DNA from: Prevotella sp.
GTDB lineage: Bacteria; Bacteroidota; Bacteroidia; Bacteroidales; Bacteroidaceae
Direction: 5' to 3'
Length of the DNA stretch: 64,000 bases
Assembly (NCBI GenBank): GCA_017470055.1
Contig: JAFUFD010000013.1
Span: forward strand, 36,658 to 100,657
Shown here one piece after another: positions 1 through 7,917 of the stretch. The notes beneath the pieces are model-generated. The model was not told the origin of the DNA, ran no database searches, and saw only the letters and a program-made list of their open reading frames with translations. Made by a program: the position numbers and the translations under genes. The number at the start of each line of letters is the position of its first letter. Within the stretch, counting starts at the first letter, position 1.

Positions 1-22
1 GGTTCATATCGTTATTTATGTA

Positions 23-739
23 CTATTCTTCTTTCGCCCCATTGTTGATCCAATTATCGATCAAGGGCAGGATGCTCTGTGCGTTCTTTTCCGACACAAG
101 GTCGAAATGGTTCATACTGATACCTTCGACGGTTTCTTGGTTCAGTACCATGTGCAGCACACTGTTCTCAGCATCGTTGGGGTCAACAATTTTCTTGCCC
201 TCCACCTTTTTGGAGTCCACTCCCACCATTGCCTGGTATGCCTTTCCCTCCGTGAGGTCAAGCCCCGCCGCTGTGCGGTTGGATGCGCCATGACAGTTGG
301 CACAAGTGGTACTCAGGTAACTCTGCTGTATCGCATTGAACATGCTTACATTGATGGTTCCAACCTCCATACGTATCGTATCACGGATACCCTCTATGTC
401 TGCTTCATAAAAAGTCATCACATGTCGGCGGAGGCGGTCAAGCACGCATAATTGAACACTCGTCACCTCATCTGGAATATTCGTCATGGTGACAGATGCG
501 TTGCCTTCATCGTCTACTTGAATGGCTTTTGAGATACTTGCATAATCATCATCTTCTGTGAATCCGGCGATGGCAATTGTATATCCCTCAGCCCAGTTGC
601 CTATACCCGTAATCTTTCCTTCCAACTTTGCCGATCGACCTACAGTGTCGTAGGCTACTTCTTTATAGATACGTCCGTCGTCACATGATGTCAGGCAGAG
701 CGTCAAGAGTGACAGGGATGCAAAGATAATTCTTTTCAT
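23..739 (-). CDS. c-type cytochrome lipoprotein
   Basis: Predicted outer-membrane or periplasmic lipoprotein of 238 residues. It starts with a short signal peptide ending in the lipobox LTSC. Residues about 25-125 look like a beta-rich domain of unknown type, and a single heme-attachment motif CANCH lies near residue 145, followed by a Met-containing stretch (GISMNHFDL) that could supply the axial ligand. I chose the ATG at 739 because it gives a standard signal peptide; an in-frame ATG at 751 would add MDIS. It is the last gene of the five-gene minus-strand operon, 21 bases after the porin. A role in electron transfer to or from the upstream di-heme oxidoreductase is inferred. The family assignment as a c-type cytochrome is firm; the partner is not known. 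Confidence 0.8.
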   Translation of the reverse strand: MKRIIFASLSLLTLCLTSCDDGRIYKEVAYDTVGRSAKLEGKITGIGNWAEGYTIAIAGFTEDDDYASISKAIQVDDEGNASVTMTNIPDEVTSVQLCVLDRLRRHVMTFYEADIEGIRDTIRMEVGTINVSMFNAIQQSYLSTTCANCHGASNRTAAGLDLTEGKAYQAMVGVDSKKVEGKKIVDPNDAENSVLHMVLNQETVEGISMNHFDLVSEKNAQSILPLIDNWINNGAKEE

Positions 740-760
740 TGAGATATCCAAATTATTTGG

Positions 761-2026
761 TTAGAAAGCGAACTGCATCATCATACAGGCCGTATGGGTG
801 GAGATGCCGAGATCGTCTAAGTCACGATCCAACTGGGTGTCGTGCCCCGTACGTCCGATATACTGGTACATTGCCGATAACTTGATGTTCGTCTTGGGCA
901 CAAAGTAGTTGACGACAGCAGCAGGCATGTTCAGGATACCGTCTTTCCCAGAGCCATTACGGTCCATGAAGTCGTAGCGGATGCCCAGTTGCCATTGCGG
1001 TGCCACAAAATAGCCGACTTGTGCGTATGCTCCCCAGTAATTGAAGGTGTCGCTGATTTTCTGGCGGTCGGTGAAGCCCACATGCATATAGTAGCCCTCA
1101 GCGGCAAAATACCATCTGTTGTAAAGCCATGCGAACTCCAGTCCAGCACGGAAGTCATTGGTCGACTCACTCTCAGCCTCATTGTTGTAGTTGGCACTGA
1201 TACCAATCAGCATCTTATTGAGGTCCTGCATCTTGGCATTGCCCTGTGTCAGTGGCATTGGACCATTAGGCATATAGGTCAAGCGGCCAGCATAGAGGAG
1301 TGAGGGCAGATGGTTGTCATCACTGAATCCCTTGGTAGCAGTATTGACGGAAGAGCCTGTACCGTTGAAAATACCAACCTCATAGCCGAATTTGTTCTTG
1401 ATGATACCATGCACCTCAAAACCAAGATCGAAACCAGTACCGATGGTCGGAGTAACCGCATTCAACGAGTAGGGCATGATGCTGCTTGCCGTCAGTGACG
1501 TGGGAACCTGGGGGAACAACGTCTCACCTAAGGTGGTCAGATACGCATGGGTAAATGGTGTCTTGAACTTACCGGCACGGAAACGCAAGGCAGGACTGAC
1601 GGCATAGTCAATCCATGCCTGTTGCAAGATATTGCCACCTGAACCTGCCGCATTGATGCAGATATTATAGTCAATCTTACCAAAAGCCTTACCTGTGAAA
1701 CCAATGATGGCGTATGGCATGGCGAACCCGGAGTTTGCCACATTGTCCTGGTTGTATGCTTTATCCAGTCCCTCATCGTCATAATAGCGGAAGTTGAGGG
1801 TTCCCTGCAAATACATATAGGGTTTGAATACGAAGTTGCCATCCTTTGACTGGAGAGTGAACCCACGATTGTCAGCAATAGGAATCACACCATTCTCCAT
1901 ATCCATTTTAGAAAGGACTTCCTCGTTGTTAGGAGTTACGGCACTCTCGTTTGTCTCATTCTCAGCAAAGGTGTTTACTGAAAGCATGGTTGCCATCGCA
2001 ATGGCAAAGATTCTGTTGTATTTCAT
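761..2026 (-). CDS. Outer-membrane porin (phosphate-selective porin O/P-like)
   Basis: Predicted 421-residue outer-membrane beta barrel. The N-terminus is a signal peptide with likely cleavage after TFA. The mature part has alternating amphipathic strands (for example the segment around GNFVFKPYMYLQG) and ends in Phe (MMMQFAF), the usual C-terminal signature for barrel insertion. The pattern resembles the O/P-type porin family of Bacteroidota, but the substrate cannot be read from the sequence. It lies 32 bases downstream of the di-heme oxidoreductase gene and 21 bases upstream of the cytochrome lipoprotein, so it is co-transcribed with redox and imelysin genes. A second, different porin heads the same operon. 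A role in passage of iron complexes or anions is a guess from context. Confidence 0.75.
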   Translation of the reverse strand: MKYNRIFAIAMATMLSVNTFAENETNESAVTPNNEEVLSKMDMENGVIPIADNRGFTLQSKDGNFVFKPYMYLQGTLNFRYYDDEGLDKAYNQDNVANSGFAMPYAIIGFTGKAFGKIDYNICINAAGSGGNILQQAWIDYAVSPALRFRAGKFKTPFTHAYLTTLGETLFPQVPTSLTASSIMPYSLNAVTPTIGTGFDLGFEVHGIIKNKFGYEVGIFNGTGSSVNTATKGFSDDNHLPSLLYAGRLTYMPNGPMPLTQGNAKMQDLNKMLIGISANYNNEAESESTNDFRAGLEFAWLYNRWYFAAEGYYMHVGFTDRQKISDTFNYWGAYAQVGYFVAPQWQLGIRYDFMDRNGSGKDGILNMPAAVVNYFVPKTNIKLSAMYQYIGRTGHDTQLDRDLDDLGISTHTACMMMQFAF

Positions 2027-2058
2027 CGTTTTATTTTTTTACCGTTTTATTTATCCTT

Positions 2059-3513
2059 TTACAATGACCATAGGAATTGTATCAATTGGTCACGTTGTTC
2101 CTTAGTCATGTTCTTGAATTTGTTCTTGGACGCTTCTCCCTCTCCACCATGCCACATGATTGCCTCGACGAAATTACGGGCACGACCATCGTGCAGGAAG
2201 TAAGTGTGTCCGTTGACTTTCTTCTGCAGTCCGATACCCCAGAGAGGGGTGGTGCGCCACTCGTTACCACGGGCAAGTCCGCTGACGAAATTATCGTTCA
2301 GACCGACACCCATGATCTCAGAGCCCATGTCGTGGAGCAGGTAGTCAGAATAGGGATGAATGGTCTGGCTGCCAAGCCAAGGCAGTTCTGTTCCTGCAAG
2401 CAGCACGGAGCCACGGGGTTTGGTATGCAGGGTGGTGACATGACAGAGGTGGCAGCCTGCCTGATAGAACAATTGCTCACCGGCAATGACATCAGGATCA
2501 TTGACATTACGACGGGCGGGAACAGCAAGAGACTGCATATAGAGGTCAACATCCTCCATGTTCTCTGTGGAGACATCCAGCATATCATAGGCAAGTCCCA
2601 TCATAGAGCCTTCCTCCATCTGTAACTGTCCCTCGCAGATCTCCTCAGGATAGCGGCTGTTGGTCATACCCATATCGCTGGAGAAACCGAGTTCGACCGT
2701 CAGATCTGCGTGTTGCGCTTTGTTTCCTGACAAGCCCAATTGCGATTTCCCACGCTCCATGATATAGTTGCAGCGCCCACTGATACCCCATTCAGGATAG
2801 TTGCTGCGACGGGCGAGTTCCTCAATCTCATTGGGATCCAGTGCCATCATCTGTCCCATGCCGACATGGCGAAGGGGTATGCGAACGGTACAGAACAAAT
2901 CCTCAGGGGCAATGTCCTCCGCATACCAGTCTGTGATGGTCCATTGGGGTACGCACAACTCATATTCCTCACCATCAGGGAATTGGAAAGATTGTTTCCT
3001 GATATTGACTTTCAGTTTGCCTTCTGGCTGGACTCCGTATATTGCCTGGTCGTGAATCACACGTCCATAATTGGGGAAGAAAGTTCCGTTTTTGCGAGTG
3101 ACATAGATAAGGGATGCGGTGAAGCCATAAGGACCAGAGCCGTCATCACTGCCATTCTTGTAACTGGTCCAGTAGGTCGGCTCTGTACGTCCGGCATTAC
3201 GATGACAACTGCCACAACTGTAACCTGCATAGACAGGACCAAGACCACCGCCGTGACCGTTCTCATTAGAACTCTTGGCATTGTCATAGAGTTGGTCTCC
3301 CGAATTAAAACGGGCATTATAGGTACCTGATAGCCATCTGGCTCCTTGGTCGTAGGCGACAGAGGAGTTGTAGAAGCCTGTAGCCGTTCCTGCGGAGAGC
3401 GCATAGCCTGTAGGCACCTCTATATCGGTGACATCCAACTGCTCGTCATCACTACAAGACAACAACACAAAAAATCCTGGCAATAAGAAGGAATATTTCA
3501 GGAATTTGTTCAT
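2059..3513 (-). CDS. Di-heme oxidoreductase lipoprotein (DHOR, thiol oxidoreductase-like)
   Basis: Predicted 484-residue lipoprotein with lipobox LLSC at residues 17-20. Two c-type heme attachment sites are visible: CGSCH at residues 100-104 and CHLCH at 354-358, the spacing expected of the DUF1111 di-heme oxidoreductase family, which is related to the MauG and cytochrome c peroxidase folds. The C-terminal part carries the family-like segments GNEWRTTPLWGIG and HDGRARNFVEAI. In other phyla this family is often encoded beside imelysin genes in iron-regulated operons, and here imelysin is directly upstream. Substrate unknown. The gap to the imelysin stop holds a 13-bp hairpin. Expected location is periplasmic, anchored by lipid. 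Confidence 0.85.
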   Translation of the reverse strand: MNKFLKYSFLLPGFFVLLSCSDDEQLDVTDIEVPTGYALSAGTATGFYNSSVAYDQGARWLSGTYNARFNSGDQLYDNAKSSNENGHGGGLGPVYAGYSCGSCHRNAGRTEPTYWTSYKNGSDDGSGPYGFTASLIYVTRKNGTFFPNYGRVIHDQAIYGVQPEGKLKVNIRKQSFQFPDGEEYELCVPQWTITDWYAEDIAPEDLFCTVRIPLRHVGMGQMMALDPNEIEELARRSNYPEWGISGRCNYIMERGKSQLGLSGNKAQHADLTVELGFSSDMGMTNSRYPEEICEGQLQMEEGSMMGLAYDMLDVSTENMEDVDLYMQSLAVPARRNVNDPDVIAGEQLFYQAGCHLCHVTTLHTKPRGSVLLAGTELPWLGSQTIHPYSDYLLHDMGSEIMGVGLNDNFVSGLARGNEWRTTPLWGIGLQKKVNGHTYFLHDGRARNFVEAIMWHGGEGEASKNKFKNMTKEQRDQLIQFLWSL

Positions 3514-3555
3514 AAATATATCATTTTTTCATTATCTTTCTTTTTAACCACAATA

Positions 3556-3585
3556 GCGAAGATGGAATTTTCATTCCACCTCCGC
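3556..3585 (-). promoter_or_regulatory. Intra-operon hairpin with GAAA tetraloop
   Basis: On the minus-strand transcript the two 13-base arms pair completely if two G-U pairs are allowed, enclosing a GAAA tetraloop. It sits between the imelysin stop and the di-heme oxidoreductase start. No U tract follows, so it looks like an mRNA stability or processing element, not a terminator. Function inferred only. Confidence 0.5.
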
Positions 3586-3611
3586 TCTTGTATGGCGTAA
3601 AGAGTATAGCC

Positions 3612-4769
3612 TTATTTTACAGTACGAGCCTTACCGTCTTTGAAGATGAAGAACTCTAGAGTGTGGAAGCCACGTACGTTTTGGGCATCCTCAACTTTAG
3701 CGTCGGAGTCACCATCTTTCCACTCAAGACTGCTGAAATCCCCCGATTTCAGAATCTGGGCAATGATATCCTGGTCGAGAGGCCATGAGTCCATATTGGG
3801 ATCGAGACCCAGTTCGTCAACAGGACCGAAGAGGAAAGCCTCGCTGGACTCCCATGGCTCACGGGCTGACAGCCATGCCTCTGCACAGGCAGCAAAGGTA
3901 TTATTAGATGGATTGCTCTTGAAAGCATTGACTGCGTTATCCAAGGCAGCGTTCTTTTCGGCAAGTTCTTTATAAGTAGGAAGAACAACGCCATCAACAT
4001 ACTGCTTGATAACAGGGTCAAGAGTAGCATCATCATTGATGTTTTCTAGGAAATAAGGCTTCAATTCTGTATCAATGAAGTCACCAAGGTCGGCGCAGGC
4101 TTCCATAGCGGCAACAGTCTCCTTAGAGTTGATGTTGTTACGGAATGGCTGTGGGATAGCATAGATGGCATCGGCTGCAGCCTTAATCAGTGCTTTTGCT
4201 CGTGTGTCCAAGTCTGCGTTTTTAACGGCAAGAAGTGCAGACAAAGAGTTTGCGTTGATGCTACCATCACGAGAACCATAGTAAGCATTACGGATAGAAT
4301 AGATATTGTTACGATAGTCGTCACGTGAGTGCCAACTGTACCAAGATTCAACTGCATAGAGAGCCTCAGTGGTTTTACCTGCTACATATTTATTATAGGG
4401 GTCACCAATCTTAGTGTCACCGACCTCACCGGCAATATCAACACAGCCATCGAAAATCTGGCTTACGCAGTCCATGGCAGAGCCATATTCTGTTGAATTG
4501 TGATTTTTGAAAGTCTCTGCATATCCATTATTCCACTCATCATAAAGGGTCTGAGCGTCATTCTTCAGCAGTTTTGAGACTGCAACCATATAGTTTCCCC
4601 ATGCAGTAGCATTTGTCTCGTTGTAATCCAGATTTGCTGCATCTGAGATATCAATCTCTTCTGGATTGGGATTTGGGTTGTCGTTCTTGTCGTCACCACA
4701 AGCGACTAAACTGAAAGAAAGGGTACATGCCGCAATAAACAGCAGGGCATACTTAAAAATCTTTTTCAT
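3612..4769 (-). CDS. Imelysin-family lipoprotein
   Basis: Predicted 385-residue lipoprotein with lipobox LVAC. It is largely helical and contains the imelysin signature GxHxxE, seen as GFHTLE at residues 367-372 near the C-terminus, plus the family-like segment WLSAREPWESSEAFLFGPV. Imelysin-like proteins (IrpA, ICMP, EfeO-related) are periplasmic or outer-membrane proteins linked to iron uptake; despite the old name, peptidase activity is doubtful. Here it follows the first porin by 36 bases and precedes the di-heme oxidoreductase, which matches the known imelysin/DHOR partnership. A role in binding iron or another metal at the cell surface is inferred from family and context. Confidence 0.85.
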   Translation of the reverse strand: MKKIFKYALLFIAACTLSFSLVACGDDKNDNPNPNPEEIDISDAANLDYNETNATAWGNYMVAVSKLLKNDAQTLYDEWNNGYAETFKNHNSTEYGSAMDCVSQIFDGCVDIAGEVGDTKIGDPYNKYVAGKTTEALYAVESWYSWHSRDDYRNNIYSIRNAYYGSRDGSINANSLSALLAVKNADLDTRAKALIKAAADAIYAIPQPFRNNINSKETVAAMEACADLGDFIDTELKPYFLENINDDATLDPVIKQYVDGVVLPTYKELAEKNAALDNAVNAFKSNPSNNTFAACAEAWLSAREPWESSEAFLFGPVDELGLDPNMDSWPLDQDIIAQILKSGDFSSLEWKDGDSDAKVEDAQNVRGFHTLEFFIFKDGKARTVK

Positions 4770-4805
4770 GTGTCTTAATATTTAATATTGTTAATTTGTT
4801 GTTAT

Positions 4806-6179
4806 TTATTTCTTGGCAAACCATAATTGGTAAGCGACCCCAATACGGAACTCATTCTCACTGTTGTAATCACTATTTCCGAACATCTTGCTGGTACCAA
4901 TCTGGCGAGTCGTATAGTCGGCTTTTACAACAAGGTTGGGAAGTGGTCTCCAGTTCAGTCCCATACTCCAGAGGCTAACTTGACAACGCTTGTCGCCAAT
5001 CAGTCCTTGCTCACATTCCTCCTGTGGATTATAATAGTTATAATGAACAAAGGGATAGACAACGGGGAAACCTTTCACACCAGGGAAAAAGGACTTCAAA
5101 TTGACACCCACTTCCGCACTCCAGTCCACTGCGCGTTTGGCGACAGGTCCCATACGGCTGTAGGGAGACTTATTGGAGTAACGGCGATTGGTTGCCGTGA
5201 TGCCGACAGTCTCTGTAATGTTACCAGACAGATAGTTGGCACGCGCAGTCACATATTTATTGATGTATTGGGCATCGAAAGAATAAACGAAGACATTGAT
5301 TTTGTCTAAGTCATCATAAGTGATTAACTTGTCGGCGTTCTTTCCTGCATTGGGGTTGTATAGCATAGAAGCACCAATACGGAGACCCGGAACACCTTTC
5401 CAATCTAAACGGACGGTATAGGCAGGAGCAGAAAAATTATCTACCTCCATGAATCCCTGTTTTGCCTTCTTGATCCAATTATAGCAGTCGAAGCCATTAG
5501 GATTAAGTCCCGTGGTAACCATAGCCTGATAATCGAAAGTGGCGGCACCCTTACCGAAAGTTCCAAAAAACTCCAAACCCGTCTCATGCCATGTCGAGGC
5601 GAGTAGGGTAGTGGCACCCTCAGGGCGAGCGGCAGTGAAGAAATTCAGAGGCTCGTGATGGGAATTGGTCAGTCCTACGGGTAAGATCAGATGACCTACA
5701 CGGACATTAAACTCAGGTATAATCAGTCGGGTGAGATGGAATTGCTCCAAAGCGACCTCTCCGCCTTTCTCCATTTCTGTCTCATATTCACCATTCTCAC
5801 TACCAGACTGGGCTTCCATCTCTACGGCAGAGCCTGTTCCCCCCGACTCAAACTCAATTTCTGCGCTGAGGATCCATTTAGGGGTAATCTTATACTCTCC
5901 TTGTAAGATAAAACGTGGAATGGATATCTCGTTATGATTCTTTTTGGTGTTACCGGCACTATTACCGTAGAAACGGTTCAGACCGTAGTCCTTAAATGCG
6001 GCAAGCATCTCGCCATAACTACCGATGCGCCATTTCTCATAACCGTTATTGTTAGTTGCTTTTGCCTGAACGTTATCAACCTCATCAGTCCTGGGACTCA
6101 GAAGTTCTTCTGGTTCAGCCGCACTAACTGTGGATATTGCCAGTATAGCAAAAATCGCTATTATTAATCTTTTCATCAT
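4806..6179 (-). CDS. Outer-membrane porin-like protein, first gene of operon
   Basis: Predicted 457-residue outer-membrane beta barrel. I chose the start at 6179 (MMKRLIIAIF) because it gives a clean signal peptide with cleavage after VSA; the longer reading frame to 6278 would run through the promoter. The mature part shows repeated aromatic-rich strands (for example RFILQGEYKITPKWILSAEIEFE) and loops, typical of carbohydrate- or phosphate-type porins of Bacteroidota. It has a promoter 32 bases upstream and heads the imelysin/cytochrome operon. The product is unlike the second porin at 761-2026 by eye, so the operon encodes two different barrels. Substrate unknown. Confidence 0.75.
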   Translation of the reverse strand: MMKRLIIAIFAILAISTVSAAEPEELLSPRTDEVDNVQAKATNNNGYEKWRIGSYGEMLAAFKDYGLNRFYGNSAGNTKKNHNEISIPRFILQGEYKITPKWILSAEIEFESGGTGSAVEMEAQSGSENGEYETEMEKGGEVALEQFHLTRLIIPEFNVRVGHLILPVGLTNSHHEPLNFFTAARPEGATTLLASTWHETGLEFFGTFGKGAATFDYQAMVTTGLNPNGFDCYNWIKKAKQGFMEVDNFSAPAYTVRLDWKGVPGLRIGASMLYNPNAGKNADKLITYDDLDKINVFVYSFDAQYINKYVTARANYLSGNITETVGITATNRRYSNKSPYSRMGPVAKRAVDWSAEVGVNLKSFFPGVKGFPVVYPFVHYNYYNPQEECEQGLIGDKRCQVSLWSMGLNWRPLPNLVVKADYTTRQIGTSKMFGNSDYNSENEFRIGVAYQLWFAKK

Positions 6180-6210
6180 AGTGGTATGTCTCTTTTCTAT
6201 TATTCGGTTG

Positions 6211-6241
6211 CAAAGGTAGATTATTTCACTAATTCCTACAA
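6211..6241 (-). promoter_or_regulatory. Promoter of porin-imelysin-cytochrome operon
   Basis: On the minus strand, TTG (6239-6241), a 20-base spacer, and TACCTTTG (6211-6218) match the Bacteroidota housekeeping promoter exactly. It lies back to back with the regulator's promoter. Confidence 0.75.
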
Positions 6242-6272
6242 TACCTAAAAATAATGAATTTATGAGAAAGTA

Positions 6273-6303
6273 TTGCAAATATCGGGCAAAATCCGTACTT
6301 TTG
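6273..6303 (+). promoter_or_regulatory. Promoter of hemerythrin-LuxR regulator
   Basis: TTG (6273-6275), 20-base spacer, TACTTTTG (6296-6303), followed by the ATG at 6337. Only about 30 bases separate the -33 elements of the two divergent promoters, so one bound regulator could affect both. Confidence 0.75.
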
Positions 6304-6336
6304 CATCGTCAATATATATTAATAAGGTATATAGGT

Positions 6337-7296
6337 ATGAAGAATTTGAAGATGTATGAGCCCGATGACAAGATGATTACGCTTATCAAGGACGACTATA
6401 ATCTATTGCAGGCTTTAGGAAGTTTTGGTATCAATCTCGGATTTGGTGACAAGACCGTTCAGGAGACGTGTGAGATGAACCAAGTGGACACCTATACATT
6501 CCTTGCCGTAGTGAATTTCATTATTAACGGGTACTCTAATTTCAATGACGACGAGCAAATAGACGTGCGAACCCTGCTTCATTACCTGGATGCCAGCCAT
6601 GCCTACTTTTTGGATTTCCAATTACCGTCAATCCGGAGACAACTTGCTGAGTCTTTCGATGAGAAAGACTCTTTGGGGCATCTGATCATGAAGTTCTATG
6701 ACGGCTATGCCCGTGAGATACAGCGTCACATGAAGTATGAGGAGAAGACTCTCTTCCCTTATGTGACAGCCTTGTTGGAGGGTCGTACGATGAATGACTA
6801 TAACGTGGAGACTTTCTCAAAGCACCATGAGTCGACGGATAAGGCATTGCGTGAGTTGAAGTTGATGATTATTAAATACCTGCCTTCCGATCCCCATAGC
6901 AATAATAAGTTGACGGCAACCCTTTATGATATCTATAATAACGAGGAGTGGCTGAAGTTGCATGCGGAAGTGGAGGATCAGATCTTCGTACCTGCCGTGC
7001 GTCGTCTGGAAGCACTGCAGAAGCAGAGTGACGTGACGAAGAATATCTCTTCTATGGTGTTCAAGAGCGGGCAGGATAATAGTGATGCTTTGTCTGACCG
7101 TGAGCGTGACGTAATAGTCGCCTTGGTGCAGGGAATGTCCAATAAGGAGATAGCAGATCATCTGTGTATCTCTACGAATACGGTCATCACCCACAGGAGG
7201 AATATCGCCCGTAAGTTACAGATTCACTCACCTGCGGGACTGACCATCTATGCGATTGTCAACGGACTTGTCGATATTTCCGCCGTTAAGTTGTAA
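6337..7296 (+). CDS. Hemerythrin-domain LuxR-type transcriptional regulator
   Basis: Predicted 319-residue soluble regulator. The N-terminal about 220 residues form an HHE/hemerythrin-like four-helix domain with spaced His and Glu residues in segments DASHAYFLDFQLP, RHMKYEEKTLFPYV, FSKHHESTDKAL and LHAEVEDQIFVP, which fit di-iron ligands. Residues about 252-319 are a LuxR/NarL helix-turn-helix (LSDRERDVIVALVQGMSNKE, then a THRRNI recognition helix). I chose the ATG at 6337, downstream of a good promoter, instead of the upstream in-frame start at 6262, which lies before the promoter. Hemerythrin domains sense oxygen, NO or iron, so it probably controls the divergent cytochrome/imelysin operon. 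That target is inferred from the shared intergenic region. Confidence 0.85.
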   Translation: MKNLKMYEPDDKMITLIKDDYNLLQALGSFGINLGFGDKTVQETCEMNQVDTYTFLAVVNFIINGYSNFNDDEQIDVRTLLHYLDASHAYFLDFQLPSIRRQLAESFDEKDSLGHLIMKFYDGYAREIQRHMKYEEKTLFPYVTALLEGRTMNDYNVETFSKHHESTDKALRELKLMIIKYLPSDPHSNNKLTATLYDIYNNEEWLKLHAEVEDQIFVPAVRRLEALQKQSDVTKNISSMVFKSGQDNSDALSDRERDVIVALVQGMSNKEIADHLCISTNTVITHRRNIARKLQIHSPAGLTIYAIVNGLVDISAVKL

Positions 7297-7301
7297 GGTT
7301 A

Positions 7302-7907
7302 CTAAATCTTATTGATATCTACGTATCCGTGCATCACCGCATATATAGTGAGTGCAGATACGCTTTTCATTCCCAACTTGTCCATGATATTCTTGCGATG
7401 GGTGATGACGGTTGCAAGTCCGATATTCAACTTGTCGGCTATCTCTTTGTTGATATATCCTTGGACGATGAGGGACATCACCTCAATCTCACGGTCGGTC
7501 AGTATCTTCTGTTGCAGTACTTTGGGTAACGGGGGCAGATTCTTCCCCCCTCCATGCGCATGCTGCTCCAACATCAATAGTTGGCGAATCAGTTGTGGCT
7601 CAGGTTGGTTGATACATAAACTATGGAACTCCGACAGTTGTGCAGTGTCTTCTAACTGTAAGGTGAGGACAATAGTTTTCCTGCGGTGCTCCTGAAAGAA
7701 CTGTCGTTCTTGTAGCACGATGTTCATCGCTACGAAAAAGTGAACATACTTATCTGGGTGATTTGCCTCCAGTTCAGCGAAGGAGCCATAAGTGTCTACC
7801 GTCATGATTGGCATGACGTTCTGTAGAATTTGCTTGAGACCGAGTGCTGCCAATGTGTTCGTGTCAATAATAGCGACGAGCGGTCTTCCTTGTGGCATAT
7901 GTTCCAT
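7302..7907 (-). CDS. NarL/LuxR-family regulator with degenerate receiver
   Basis: Predicted 201-residue protein. Residues 1-125 resemble a response-regulator receiver (VAIIDTNTLAALGLKQIL), but the usual phospho-acceptor Asp position falls in a hydrophobic stretch without a clear Asp (HFFVAMNIVLQ), so normal phosphorylation is doubtful. Residues 136-201 are a LuxR HTH (LTDREIEVMSLIVQGYINKE) ending LTIYAVMHGYVDI, strikingly like the LTIYAIVNGLVDI end of the hemerythrin regulator. The two genes converge with only five bases between stops. It is the last gene of the partner-switch/alarmone operon, 10 bases after the RelA/SpoT gene. Targets unknown. Confidence 0.8.
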   Translation of the reverse strand: MEHMPQGRPLVAIIDTNTLAALGLKQILQNVMPIMTVDTYGSFAELEANHPDKYVHFFVAMNIVLQERQFFQEHRRKTIVLTLQLEDTAQLSEFHSLCINQPEPQLIRQLLMLEQHAHGGGKNLPPLPKVLQQKILTDREIEVMSLIVQGYINKEIADKLNIGLATVITHRKNIMDKLGMKSVSALTIYAVMHGYVDINKI

Positions 7908-7917
7908 AGAGTCTCGT

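Noticed and set aside
2077-2625. Plus-strand frame of about 182 codons opposite the di-heme oxidoreductase gene
   Set aside because: Shadow of an intact gene with two heme motifs; no promoter or domain of its own.
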